From: Sharpea porci
GTDB lineage: Bacteria; Bacillota_I; Bacilli_A; Erysipelotrichales; Coprobacillaceae
Length of the DNA stretch: 64,000 nt
Reading direction: 5' to 3'
Assembly (NCBI RefSeq): GCF_009695655.1
Contig: NZ_VUNM01000002.1
Span: forward strand, 62,001-126,000
A model generated the notes under the pieces. The model had not been told where the DNA came from, did not search any database, and saw only the letters and a program-made list of their open reading frames with translations. Below are positions 45,154-53,867 of this stretch, in pieces. Made by a program: the position numbers and the translations under genes. The number at the start of each line of letters is the position of its first letter. Position 1 is the first letter of the stretch.

Positions 45154-46431
45154 ATGAAACGTGCACTTGTATTAGCCGGCGGCGGCTCCAAAGGTTCTTA
45201 TGAATTTGGCTTTGTTAAAGCGCTTTATGAACATGGATATCATTTTGATATTGTGACAGGAACATCCATAGGTGCTCTTAATGCCTGTATGATTGCTCAA
45301 AAAAATACGATTGAAGAAATGGAAAAACTATGGGATCATTTGGATTTTGATCATGTCTTTGCGAGCATGCCTGATATAAAGGGAATGAGCGAAGATTATA
45401 TGACCCAAAAAGCGATAGCTGTTAATTTCTTTAAGGGTTATCTTGAAAATAGAGGTGCTGATGTACGTCCTTTTTATGAGATTGTAAGAGGATTACTTGA
45501 TGAAAAGGCACTTCTCGACTCGAATATCGATTTTGGCTTATGCACAGTTAAGTATCCTAGCTTAAAGCCTGTTTATATCACTAAAAATGAAATGCCATAT
45601 ATTCACATTTACGACTATCTTCTTGCATCAGCCGCATGCTTTCCAGCTTTTCCAATGATTGAAATAGATGGAGAAAAATATCTTGATGGTGGCTATTATG
45701 ATAATTTACCTATTGATTTAGCAATTAGAATGGGTGCTGATGAAATCATTGCTGTTGACTTACATGGACCTGACAAAGATATTATTCATGCATGCTATCT
45801 TAATCGTCCACATATTATCTATTCCCGTCCTTATTCAGACTTAGGTACATTTATGAACTTTGACCCTGAAGTGATTGCCAGAAACAAACGCTTAGGCTAT
45901 TTGACTGGACTTAAGACAATAGGAATATTGGAAGGGAAGAAGTACAGCTTTCATACCTACAATGGTAAGCTCTTTGATGCTTTTTATCGTCATATTCTTC
46001 TTGTTGAAAGTTCAAAAAGAACACTCTTTAACAATGATGATGCACCATTAACTGAAGTCCTCCAAATAAGAAATAATCATAGTCCTCTCGCGTTAAAGGA
46101 TTATACATATCTGACTATAGATGACTTAGGTGATCTTATACAAGCAGATGAACTAGTAATCTATGACTTTGAGACTTTCTTACAAGAAGCACTTGATCGT
46201 TTCGCAATCTATCGTAACCAGGATTACATGAGTGGTACATTGAAGGAAGATGTGAAAACATTTATCAAAGATATGAATAAAGAAAGACTTGTTGGAAGTA
46301 TGTATCATATGTTTCTTTATCCACAAAATGAAAGTATTGATATGTTGAACTTTGTGAATGTCTTTCCTAAAGAATTACTTATTGCAATGCTTCTCTATGA
46401 CTATAGTCGAATGATAAGTGAAGAAAGATAA
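45154..46431 (+). CDS. patatin-like phospholipase family protein
   Basis: Ser/Asp lipid acyl hydrolase. The oxyanion loop is LAGGGSKGSYEFG (7-19), the nucleophile S38 in TGTSIGALNAC, and the Asp in YLDGGYYDNLP (~176). The first ~290 residues are the patatin domain. The remaining ~135 are mostly helical and unfamiliar. There is no signal peptide, so it acts in the cytoplasm or on the inner membrane face. ATG 45154 follows AGAGGTGAG. It is a single gene. Substrate and role are unknown. Confidence 0.87.
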   Translation: MKRALVLAGGGSKGSYEFGFVKALYEHGYHFDIVTGTSIGALNACMIAQKNTIEEMEKLWDHLDFDHVFASMPDIKGMSEDYMTQKAIAVNFFKGYLENRGADVRPFYEIVRGLLDEKALLDSNIDFGLCTVKYPSLKPVYITKNEMPYIHIYDYLLASAACFPAFPMIEIDGEKYLDGGYYDNLPIDLAIRMGADEIIAVDLHGPDKDIIHACYLNRPHIIYSRPYSDLGTFMNFDPEVIARNKRLGYLTGLKTIGILEGKKYSFHTYNGKLFDAFYRHILLVESSKRTLFNNDDAPLTEVLQIRNNHSPLALKDYTYLTIDDLGDLIQADELVIYDFETFLQEALDRFAIYRNQDYMSGTLKEDVKTFIKDMNKERLVGSMYHMFLYPQNESIDMLNFVNVFPKELLIAMLLYDYSRMISEER

Positions 46432-46504
46432 TATTTTGATCCATCTTGATAGAAAGATGGATCAAATTCTTTTACAAAAAGTTAACCTTTTTTCTATATT
46501 CTTG

Positions 46505-46532
46505 TTGACATATTTTTTGTGTATGTTATTAT
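46505..46532 (+). promoter_or_regulatory. promoter of the tRNA-Gly genes
   Basis: TTGACA (46505-46510), 16-base spacer, TATTAT (46527-46532), 20 bases before the first tRNA-Gly. Confidence 0.75.
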
Positions 46533-46551
46533 ATGGAGGCACTAAGGAAAC

Positions 46552-46626
46552 GCCGCATTCGTATAACGGCTATTACATCTGCTTGCCATGCAGAAGATGC
46601 CGGTTCGATTCCGGCATGTGGCTCCA
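46552..46626 (+). tRNA. tRNA-Gly(GCC), copy 1
   Basis: Loop TTGCCAT (GCC), acceptor GCCGCAT/ATGTGGC, encoded CCA. Confidence 0.94.
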
Positions 46627-46653
46627 TTAGTTATTACAATACAAGCAATAAAT

Positions 46654-46728
46654 GCCGCATTCGTATAACGGCTATTACATCTGCTTGCCATGCAGAAGAT
46701 GCCGGTTCGATTCCGGCATGTGGCTCCA
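46654..46728 (+). tRNA. tRNA-Gly(GCC), copy 2
   Basis: Identical to copy 1, with an unrelated spacer. Confidence 0.94.
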
Positions 46729-46771
46729 TTTATTATGCTTGTACTTTGTAAGTTTGCATCTTAAATATAGC

Positions 46772-46846
46772 GCCGCATTCGTATAACGGCTATTACATCT
46801 GCTTGCCATGCAGAAGATGCCGGTTCGATTCCGGCATGTGGCTCCA
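46772..46846 (+). tRNA. tRNA-Gly(GCC), copy 3
   Basis: Identical to copies 1 and 2. Confidence 0.94.
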
Positions 46847-46856
46847 TTTGAGATTG

Positions 46857-46880
46857 ACCTGGGATAACCCAGGTTTTTTT
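46857..46880 (+). terminator. terminator of the tRNA-Gly genes
   Basis: Stem acctggg / cccaggt, ATAA loop, T7. Confidence 0.9.
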
Positions 46881-46886
46881 GTTGTT

Positions 46887-46914
46887 AAAAACAACTCTTA
46901 AAGGAGTTGTTTTT
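46887..46914 (-). terminator. terminator of the AraC-type gene (symmetrical)
   Basis: Arms aaaacaactc / gagttgtttt with a six-base loop. On the minus strand it ends in a U run and overlaps the stop codon; it could also act on the plus strand. Confidence 0.8.
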
Positions 46915-47776
46915 CTTTACGGTAAGTAAGAGGGGTACAGCCATATTCTTTTGTAAAGAGTCGGCTGAAATAACTTTGTTCGCCAAAGCCGCAAATAACA
47001 GCAATATCAGCTAGACTTTCTTCACCTCGAGCGAGCATACGGCTAGCCATTTCAAGACGATAGCTATTGAGAAAGGCAATGGGTGTAGATTGCGTATATT
47101 TTTTGAATAATGAAGCACATTTAGAACGACTCACATTGGCAGCACTGGCAATATCATCCAACGTAATCTTCTCTCCATAATGTTCATAGATATAGGTAGA
47201 CATGCGGCGCTGTAGAGATGTATCGGTACTATAGGGTGCTTCTTCTTTCTTAGTAATATAGACAAGATAAAGCCTTCTAAAAATCATATAGACATAGCCT
47301 ATGATATCCAATTCATAGGCATAGGGCTTTTCTTCAATCATTACATAGATATCATTGATCATACTTGAAATTAATAATGCATAGGAATTCTTGCCGGCCA
47401 TCTCAACATGGGAAAACTCCTTGTTGTGGATGATCGGCTTTATAAATTTTTCATAGACTTCTTCATTTTTCGCTAACATTTCAGCTTTAATAGAAATGAC
47501 GTCAATATCACAATCCTCACTGCTCGAATTATAGATTTTATGCATTTGATCGACATTGATAAAACAAAGCTCACCAGGCGAAAGAAGAAAATCTGATTCA
47601 TTGACATGACAATGAATATGACCTTTATTAACACGAATAATTTCAACTTCATCATGCCAGTGTAATAGCTGTTCATGATGGCTTTTTGCATAGACAATAT
47701 CATGTTCTAAAGCGATGGGTAAATGATGGAAATCATTAATATGTGGATTTGCGTCTTTAATATATTGTGTTTGCAT
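46898..47776 (-). CDS. AraC-family transcriptional regulator with cupin domain
   Basis: N-terminal cupin-type sensor (residues ~20-110: LLHWHDEVEIIRVNKGHIHC and SPGELCFINVDQMHKIYN) and C-terminal AraC helix-turn-helix pair (ITLDDIASAANVSRSKCASL and LADIAVICGFGEQSYFSRLF). It has 292 residues. Such regulators usually sense sugars or other carbon sources. It has GAGGAG upstream and its own terminator. No sugar gene is adjacent, so its target is unclear; the divergent gene is ahpC. Confidence 0.9.
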   Translation of the reverse strand: MQTQYIKDANPHINDFHHLPIALEHDIVYAKSHHEQLLHWHDEVEIIRVNKGHIHCHVNESDFLLSPGELCFINVDQMHKIYNSSSEDCDIDVISIKAEMLAKNEEVYEKFIKPIIHNKEFSHVEMAGKNSYALLISSMINDIYVMIEEKPYAYELDIIGYVYMIFRRLYLVYITKKEEAPYSTDTSLQRRMSTYIYEHYGEKITLDDIASAANVSRSKCASLFKKYTQSTPIAFLNSYRLEMASRMLARGEESLADIAVICGFGEQSYFSRLFTKEYGCTPLTYRKEKQLL

Positions 47777-47860
47777 ATCGAACTCCTCCTAGATATCTTC
47801 ATTATATAGCATATATATTTAAGAATAAAGAAATAATACAAAAATAATAAGATATTATCC

Positions 47861-47875
47861 AATAAATAATTATAA
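47861..47875. promoter_or_regulatory. possible PerR-type site upstream of ahpC
   Basis: One half (ATTATAA) is perfect against the PerR box TTATAATNATTATAA; the other is degenerate. It is upstream of a possible TATACT -10 box (47884-47889). AT-rich sequence makes chance matches likely. Confidence 0.25.
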
Positions 47876-47897
47876 AATAACGATATACTACAAATAC

Positions 47898-47981
47898 AGT
47901 AAACGACAAAACAAGTTTACTTAGCACGTATTGAATAGAAACTGCACTTTACCTTTTCAATCACTTATCAGTTTCTATTCA
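47898..47981 (+). repeat. two inverted repeats in the ahpC leader
   Basis: AGTAAAC/GTTTACT (47898-47904 with 47915-47921) and a perfect 13-base pair TGAATAGAAACTG/CAGTTTCTATTCA (47932-47944 with 47969-47981, 24-base gap). Both lie upstream of the ahpC ribosome site, and could be RNA hairpins or protein sites. Confidence 0.6.
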
Positions 47982-48014
47982 TATGAATGATTTAATTATA
48001 GGAGGAATATTTAT

Positions 48015-48578
48015 ATGTCATTAATCAACAAAGAAGTAAGCGCATTTAGCGTACAGGCGTTCCAGGATAACGCATTTCACACAGTTAATAAGGAAGATTT
48101 ATTAGGAAAATGGAGTGTTTTCTTCTTCTATCCAGCTGACTTTACATTTGTATGTCCAACAGAATTAGAAGATTTACAGAATAACTATGAAAAATTCAAA
48201 GCCATTAATTGTGAAATCTATTCAGTGTCTTGTGATACACATTTCGTGCATAAGGCATGGCATGATCATTCTGAGAGAATCTCAAAATTAGAATATCCAA
48301 TGCTTGCAGATCCAACACATACATTAGCACGTGACTTTGAAGTCTTGATCGAAGATGCAGGGCAGGCTGAACGTGGAACGTTCATTATTAATCCTGAAGG
48401 AAAGATTGTGGCTTATGAAGTGAATAGCGGAAATGTCGGAAGAAATGCAGACGAATTATTGAGAAAAGTTGAGGCTTGTCAGTTCGTTCATGAACATGGT
48501 GATGAGGTATGTCCAGCTAAATGGAAACCAGGTGAAAAGACATTGAAGCCTACTCTTGATTTAGTTGGTGCACTTTAA
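48015..48578 (+). CDS. ahpC: alkyl hydroperoxide reductase / peroxiredoxin AhpC
   Basis: Two-Cys peroxiredoxin that reduces hydrogen peroxide and organic peroxides. The peroxidatic Cys (~46) is in FTFVCPTELEDL and the resolving Cys (~166) in EVCPAKWKPGEKTLKP. The 187-residue length is typical. It has a strong AGGAGG site and is followed at 11 bases by its reductase gene, so they form an operon. Confidence 0.96.
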   Translation: MSLINKEVSAFSVQAFQDNAFHTVNKEDLLGKWSVFFFYPADFTFVCPTELEDLQNNYEKFKAINCEIYSVSCDTHFVHKAWHDHSERISKLEYPMLADPTHTLARDFEVLIEDAGQAERGTFIINPEGKIVAYEVNSGNVGRNADELLRKVEACQFVHEHGDEVCPAKWKPGEKTLKPTLDLVGAL

Positions 48579-48589
48579 TAGGTGAGATT

Positions 48590-50212
48590 ATGATTGATAA
48601 AGATTTATATGACGCTATTGTCATAGGTGGTGGTCCAGCAGGCTTAACGGCTGCAATGTATCTTGCAAGAGCTTGTTATCGTGTGCTTGTCGTTGAAAAG
48701 GAAAAGTTTGGCGGACAGATTACCATTACTGCTGAAGTTGTCAACTATCCAGGTGCTACGCCACAAAGTGGTGAGGAGCTAACGGAGAAGATGCGCAAAC
48801 AGGCTGAAAGCTTTGGCGCTGAATTCATGTTAGCTGATGTGACAGAGCTTGACTTCTCAGATGAAGTAAAGATTGTAAAAACATCACGTGGTGATTTGCG
48901 CACACTTGGTGTTCTTCTTGCGACAGGAGCGCACCCTCGTCAGCTTGGTTTTGATGGTGAAGCAGAGTTTAAAGGTCATGGTGTTGCTTATTGTGCAACA
49001 TGTGATGGCGAATTCTATACCGGTAAAGAGGTCTTTGTCATAGGTGGAGGATTTGCGGCAGCTGAAGAGGCTGTCTTCCTCACACGCTATGCAAGCCATG
49101 TTACAATGCTTGTGCGTGAAGATGATTTTACTTGCGCTAAAGAAGTAGCTGACAAAGCAAGAGAGAATAAGCATATTACTATTCTTACAAATACGGAAGT
49201 CGTATCTGCTAAGGGTGATTCTGTATTACGTACACTTACATATAAAAACAATCAAACAGGAGAAATCTTTACTTATAATGCTCAAGACAATGACACTTTT
49301 GGCATCTTTGTATTTGCCGGATATGTCCCATCGACCAATCTTGTGCAGGGAATAGCAAAGCTTAATCCTCAAGGCTATGTCATTACCGATGAAAGCAAAC
49401 AAACAACAATGCCTGGACTCTATGCAGCAGGGGATGTTTGTATTAAACCCCTTAGACAAGTCGTTACAGCGACTGGTGATGGAGCAATAGCTGCCACAGA
49501 AATGGAAAAATATCTTTCCAAGCAACGTGCATTAACAGGCCTTTCTACTTCCATGCCTGTTAAACGTGCAAGTGTTCATCAAGCTGAATCTCAACCAAAG
49601 ACTTCAAATAATGAACTCTTAGATGATGCCATGAAACAACAACTTAATGCCGTCTTTGATAAAATGACAGAAACACTTACTCTTGAAATATATTTGGATG
49701 ATAGAGAAGTTTCACAAGAACTCAAAGCGTATATGAGGGCATTATCTTCTTTAACAGATAAACTCATCATCAAAGAAGGCGATGAACAAGTCAAAGAGAC
49801 ACCTTATGTACAAATACGAAAGGCCAATGGCGAAAAAGCGGGCTTTAGTTTTCATGGTGCACCTGGTGGACATGAGTTTACATCCTTTGTCTTAACCCTT
49901 TATAACATGGCTTCAAGTGGACAGCCCATTGATCCATCCTTAAAATCCACAATTGAATCCATCAACAAAGATGTCCATATGACCATCATGGTATCTTTAA
50001 GCTGTACTATGTGTCCTGATCTCGTTGTTGCAGCAGGTCGACTAGCATCTCTTAATCCTCATATTCATGTTGATGTCTATGACCTCAACCATTTTACTGA
50101 ACTCAAAGACAAATATCATGTGATGAGTGTTCCATGCTTTGTCATTGATGACAAGCAACCAGAATTTGGTAAAAAGAATGTAGAACAACTCACATCTCTC
50201 ATTATGAATTAA
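48590..50212 (+). CDS. AhpF-like peroxiredoxin reductase: TrxR module with C-terminal AhpF-N-type disulfide domain
   Basis: Flavin enzyme expected to pass electrons from NAD(P)H to AhpC. Residues 1-310 are a thioredoxin-reductase module: FAD motif DAIVIGGGPAGLTAAMYLA, redox CATCDGEF (Cys ~134/137), NAD(P)-binding VIGGGFAAAEEAVFL and the C-terminal FAD block GLYAAGDV. Residues ~345-540 resemble the tandem thioredoxin-fold domain that is N-terminal in true AhpF, with CTMCPD at ~471. The domain order is therefore the reverse of AhpF, as in the AhpF homologue family found next to ahpC in anaerobes. Confidence 0.9.
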   Translation: MIDKDLYDAIVIGGGPAGLTAAMYLARACYRVLVVEKEKFGGQITITAEVVNYPGATPQSGEELTEKMRKQAESFGAEFMLADVTELDFSDEVKIVKTSRGDLRTLGVLLATGAHPRQLGFDGEAEFKGHGVAYCATCDGEFYTGKEVFVIGGGFAAAEEAVFLTRYASHVTMLVREDDFTCAKEVADKARENKHITILTNTEVVSAKGDSVLRTLTYKNNQTGEIFTYNAQDNDTFGIFVFAGYVPSTNLVQGIAKLNPQGYVITDESKQTTMPGLYAAGDVCIKPLRQVVTATGDGAIAATEMEKYLSKQRALTGLSTSMPVKRASVHQAESQPKTSNNELLDDAMKQQLNAVFDKMTETLTLEIYLDDREVSQELKAYMRALSSLTDKLIIKEGDEQVKETPYVQIRKANGEKAGFSFHGAPGGHEFTSFVLTLYNMASSGQPIDPSLKSTIESINKDVHMTIMVSLSCTMCPDLVVAAGRLASLNPHIHVDVYDLNHFTELKDKYHVMSVPCFVIDDKQPEFGKKNVEQLTSLIMN

Positions 50213-50231
50213 ATAATCTTTTTCCATTAAT

Positions 50232-50257
50232 AAAAGGGCCACATAGGTGGTCCTTTT
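50232..50257 (+). terminator. terminator of ahpC operon
   Basis: Arms aaaagggccac / gtggtcctttt with one G-U pair and a four-base loop; the tail has four T. Confidence 0.75.
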
Positions 50258-50263
50258 GCATAT

Positions 50264-50293
50264 AAAAAAGGATTTAGCTGTGAGCTAAATCCT
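50264..50293 (-). terminator. terminator of the DUF1002 gene
   Basis: On the minus strand, aggatttagct / agctaaatcct with a three-base loop and U6. Confidence 0.88.
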
Positions 50294-51173
50294 ATTTGCC
50301 AGTAAAGAAGTTGATAATGGATGAAAGGAAATCTTTGACTTTTGATGCTAAGGAAGAAAGAAAGCCTTTGTTTTTGTTAAGGATATCAGCATAACCTTTA
50401 ATGCTTTCATAAATATTCTTAGCTTGTGTTTTTAAAGCATCTTCATCAAGATTAATGTTTTTGATTTTATCCATTAAATCAAGAATTTTGTTTTCTGTAT
50501 CTTCGTTTAATTGAATATTTTGTTTATTCTCTAGCTCTTTGAGTGCTTCTTTACCTTTCTCGCGTGTATAGTCATCACCCATGGATGCAACATTCTGTTT
50601 TAAGGCTGCAACTAAATCAGCAGCATCGTCCTTTGATCCAGTTTCCTTAGCAACATCAGAAGTGACACTTAGTTCATTATTAGCTGTATCAACAGCGTTA
50701 TTGTTTAATGATTTACCTGTCATGATTTCATATGATTTTGTGGCTGCTACAAGGGCTGCAGTACCGGAAATTTTGAAAGGACCAGCAACTGTCAGCTTGA
50801 CATCCTTCACACCAGCAGTGATTAATGCATTTTGATACATTTTCTCAGTGACATAAGTAATATTTTTTGTATTCACAGTAATACCGGAATTTGTATCCAT
50901 TTGTTCAAGAAGAACGCTTGAAAGAGCACGGGAACCAATCTGTGAAGCAGAGATATAGCTACTTAAATATTTCTTTTCTTCTTCATGGGTCACATAGGAT
51001 ACGTTATAGTCATTTTCGTTATCAACACCAAGTAGCTTGAGAACTGTTGCTTTTTCATTTGCATTCAAATCTTTGCCTAATACAAGATAAGCTTCGCTAT
51101 CAGCTTTAACTTGGCTTACTGGAATAACCATTGCCATTGTCAACAAAGCAAAAAGCATTTTCTTTATTTTCAT
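50292..51173 (-). CDS. secreted DUF1002 (YpuA-like) protein
   Basis: Exported protein of unknown function. The signal peptide is MKIKKMLFALLTMAMVIPVS with a likely cleavage at VKADS (~25). The next ~190 residues match the DUF1002 pattern: LVLGKDLNANEKATVLKLLG, VSYVTHEEEKKYL, GSRALSSVLLE, KVTVAGPF-like KLTVAGPFKISGTAALV. A helical C-terminal part with LLSSIINFFTGK-like amphipathic end follows. ATG 51173 is chosen because it has AAGGAGG at good spacing and begins the signal peptide. It has 293 residues. Confidence 0.85.
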   Translation of the reverse strand: MKIKKMLFALLTMAMVIPVSQVKADSEAYLVLGKDLNANEKATVLKLLGVDNENDYNVSYVTHEEEKKYLSSYISASQIGSRALSSVLLEQMDTNSGITVNTKNITYVTEKMYQNALITAGVKDVKLTVAGPFKISGTAALVAATKSYEIMTGKSLNNNAVDTANNELSVTSDVAKETGSKDDAADLVAALKQNVASMGDDYTREKGKEALKELENKQNIQLNEDTENKILDLMDKIKNINLDEDALKTQAKNIYESIKGYADILNKNKGFLSSLASKVKDFLSSIINFFTGK

Positions 51174-51260
51174 GAAATATACCTCCTTCATGACATCCAT
51201 AGTATACCACATCTTCCTTTGATTTGAACATTCCATGCATAATAAGGAGTTTTCAACATT

Positions 51261-51289
51261 AAAAAGAGCTCTCTTGAAAGAGAACTCTT
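51261..51289 (-). terminator. terminator of the panT-coaBC-coaX operon
   Basis: On the minus strand, aagagttctctt / aagagagctctt with one mismatch, ending in U5. Confidence 0.8.
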
Positions 51290-51299
51290 ATAAGAAAGA

Positions 51300-52073
51300 T
51301 TATTTGTTTTTGTTTTTGTCAAAAATAATCTTTAAGCCTTTAAATGTAAGATCTGGATCATAAATATCGATAAGATCAGTCTGGTTGGCAATAATTCGAC
51401 CAAGACCACCGGTAGAAACAACACGCATTTCTTGGTTGCCATATTCTTCCTTGATTTTTTTGATAATGTATTCTGTCTGTCCAATGTAACCAAAGACCAC
51501 CCCTGACTGCATTGATGTTACTGTGTTTTTGCCAATGACAACATCTGGTTTTGTGATTTCAATTTCTGGTAGCTGAGCAGCCATGGAACTTAAGGCATTT
51601 GCGGTAATACCGATACCTGGTGAAGTTACTCCACCAATAAATTCTCCTTTGCCTGTCACAACGTCGAAGGTTGTAGCGGTACCAAAGTCGATGACAATAC
51701 AAGGTCCCCCATATGTATAGTAGGCACCTGCCGCATCAACGAGACGATCAGCACCTAGTGATGAAGGGTGATCAATATGAATGGATATGCCTGTTTTAAC
51801 GCCTGGACCAATAAAGAGTGGCTTGACATCAAGGTATTTGATGATAGAGCTTGCAAAAGAATAGTTAATTTTTGGAACGACGGATGAAATGATAGCAGCA
51901 TGAATATCGCTAGCTTCATAACCAGAAGCATTGATAAAGGACACCAGGAATGTCCCATATTCATCACTTGTACGCTGGAATCTTGTTGTTAAACGGAAGT
52001 TGTTGATGAGGTTGTTGTCATCATAGAGTCCCATTGTAATATTTGTGTTTCCAATATCTATAACTAATAACAT
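51300..52073 (-). CDS. coaX: type III pantothenate kinase
   Basis: First step of CoA synthesis: pantothenate to 4'-phosphopantothenate. The acetate-kinase-fold motifs are LLVIDIGNTNITMGLYD, the substrate loop HPSSLGADRLVDAAGAYY and IVIDFGTATTFDVV; GGVTSPGIGI and VSTGGLG follow. It has 257 residues. Its ATG abuts the coaBC stop codon directly, so it is the last gene of the operon. Confidence 0.96.
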   Translation of the reverse strand: MLLVIDIGNTNITMGLYDDNNLINNFRLTTRFQRTSDEYGTFLVSFINASGYEASDIHAAIISSVVPKINYSFASSIIKYLDVKPLFIGPGVKTGISIHIDHPSSLGADRLVDAAGAYYTYGGPCIVIDFGTATTFDVVTGKGEFIGGVTSPGIGITANALSSMAAQLPEIEITKPDVVIGKNTVTSMQSGVVFGYIGQTEYIIKKIKEEYGNQEMRVVSTGGLGRIIANQTDLIDIYDPDLTFKGLKIIFDKNKNK

Positions 52074-53255
52074 TTATTTTTCCTCTATTTCTTTTAATTT
52101 CATCAAGATTTTAAAACCTAACTCTTCTTTGCTGGATTTCTTTAAAGATTCATTACCCTCTCTTGTAATGAATGTCACAATATTTGTATCAGTTCCAAAT
52201 CCTGCTCCTTGTTCAGTTAAGCTATTAGCAACAATCATATCAGCATTTTTATTGATGAGCTTTTTCTGTGCATTTTCCAATAGATTCTCGGTTTCCATCG
52301 CAAAGCCACAAATAACCTGATGATCCTTTTTGTTTTCACCCAAAGCTTGAAGGATATCACGATTCTTTTTGAAAGTCACTGAAAGTGTGTCTGAATGTTT
52401 CTTAATTTTATTTTCAGCAATATGTTCTGCACGATAATCACCAACAGCAGCTGACATAATAATATAGTCATAGAAAGGAGCAAGAGTGACAAGAGCATCA
52501 TACATTTCATGAGCTGTTGTAACATGTTCAACCTCTATTAAGGGAAGGTTGATATTGACTGGACCACTCACAATCTTGACCTGGGCACCAAGCAAAAATG
52601 CAGCTCTAGCAATGGCATAACCCATTTTGCCTGTCGAATGATTGGAAATAAAGCGAACAGGGTCGAGTGACTCCTGAGTTGGACCAGCCGAAACAAGAAC
52701 TTTCTTGCCTGACAAAGGATGATTACTTAAGGCATAATCCATCATTAATCTTATTGTTGTAAAATCAGCAAGCTTGCCTTTTCCTACAATACCGCAAGCC
52801 AAGAGTCCTGTATCTGGTTCAACAAAGAGTATACCATCTTTTTTAAGCTGATTGATATTGCGCTGGGTTGCCTTGTTTTGATACATATTCACATTCATGG
52901 CAGGAGCGATAAGCTTTGGACATGTTGCGGCTAAAAAGCTAGCCGTCAGCATGTTATCAGCAATACCATTAGCTAGTTTTGCAATAGTATTTGCACTTGC
53001 AGGTACAACCATAAAGAGATCGGCATCTTTGACGAGATCGATATGGGTAATATGACCAATGTCATCATCAAAGACATCAACATAGACTTTCTTTTTTATC
53101 AGAGATTGAATAGAGAGAGGAGTGACAAACTGACAGGCAGATTTTGTCATAATGACTTCGAGTTCATAATCGGTTTTTGTTAAATCGGAAATGAGCTGAA
53201 TTGCTTTAAAAGCTGCAATACTGCCAGTTATGCCAATAACGATTTTTTTAGGCAT
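52074..53255 (-). CDS. coaBC: bifunctional phosphopantothenoylcysteine synthetase/decarboxylase
   Basis: Steps two and three of CoA synthesis. The N-terminal CoaC flavoprotein has IVIGITGSIAAFKAI, the active His in GHITHIDL, APAMNVNMYQN and the Cys of LLACGIVGKGKLAD. From ~190 the CoaB domain begins with KKVLVSAGPTQESLDPVRFI and has SAAVGDYRAE and NKIKKHSD. ATG 53255 follows AAAGGA; the longer frame to 53279 is inside the upstream gene. It has 393 residues and overlaps the S-component gene by 8 bases. Confidence 0.95.
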   Translation of the reverse strand: MPKKIVIGITGSIAAFKAIQLISDLTKTDYELEVIMTKSACQFVTPLSIQSLIKKKVYVDVFDDDIGHITHIDLVKDADLFMVVPASANTIAKLANGIADNMLTASFLAATCPKLIAPAMNVNMYQNKATQRNINQLKKDGILFVEPDTGLLACGIVGKGKLADFTTIRLMMDYALSNHPLSGKKVLVSAGPTQESLDPVRFISNHSTGKMGYAIARAAFLLGAQVKIVSGPVNINLPLIEVEHVTTAHEMYDALVTLAPFYDYIIMSAAVGDYRAEHIAENKIKKHSDTLSVTFKKNRDILQALGENKKDHQVICGFAMETENLLENAQKKLINKNADMIVANSLTEQGAGFGTDTNIVTFITREGNESLKKSSKEELGFKILMKLKEIEEK

Positions 53256-53859
53256 ACTTCTTTTCCTTTCGATATACATTAATAAGGACCTTAGAGAGTG
53301 CTAAGGCAATGATTGTCCCAACAACTGCTTCTAGCATGCCATTTGTTGCAATAATGCCAAGTAAATAAGGCAATAATTCGCTAAAACTCTTACCTAAAGC
53401 TTTTGCATAGCTGGCGCCAAAAAGGACATAGATGCCTCCTAATACAAGGACGGTATTGGTTAAGGCACCAAGAAATGCACTTACAATCATGGCAATAAAC
53501 TGATTCTTGTTTTTTAATGCCTGATAAATTGTACCAGCAACATAGCCAATAGCCATTCTTGGAAGAATAGCTTCAAAGAGTGATAGGATATTACCTGAGA
53601 TAAATGGTGAGAAAATAAAAGATGTTGCTGTAGGCTGGATGGTATTAATGACTAACGAAAGTAAGCCAAAGACAAATCCAACAATAACACCTTGTTTTCT
53701 ACCAAGAACAATGGCTGCAACGATAACTGGAATATGCATTGTTGTAGCACGTAATGGCCCGATGGGAATAAATCCTAAAAATGGCACAATAAAGAGCATG
53801 ATTTCAATTGCAATAAACATTGCAAGCAGGACAAGATCCTTAGTTTTTGATTGATTCAA
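53248..53859 (-). CDS. ECF transporter S-component, probably for pantothenate
   Basis: Small membrane protein that binds a vitamin and docks to the shared ECF energy module. Six hydrophobic segments are seen, with the N-terminal LVLLAMFIAIEIMLFIVPF, the LGFIPIGPLRATTMHIPVIV loop and RKQGVIVGFVFGLLSLVIN typical of the family. Its place in an operon with coaBC and coaX points to pantothenate (PanT). The start is read as TTG 53859 because GGAGG lies 8 bases before it; GTG 53874 overlaps that site. A structured leader precedes it. The A and T components are not in the window. Confidence 0.83.
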   Translation of the reverse strand: MNQSKTKDLVLLAMFIAIEIMLFIVPFLGFIPIGPLRATTMHIPVIVAAIVLGRKQGVIVGFVFGLLSLVINTIQPTATSFIFSPFISGNILSLFEAILPRMAIGYVAGTIYQALKNKNQFIAMIVSAFLGALTNTVLVLGGIYVLFGASYAKALGKSFSELLPYLLGIIATNGMLEAVVGTIIALALSKVLINVYRKEKKYA

Positions 53860-53867
53860 TTGTAGTT

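Noticed and set aside
46533-46846. Three regular ~75-base repeats that might look like a CRISPR-like array
   Set aside because: Each repeat folds as a complete tRNA-Gly with encoded CCA; spacers are irregular in length and there are no cas genes.
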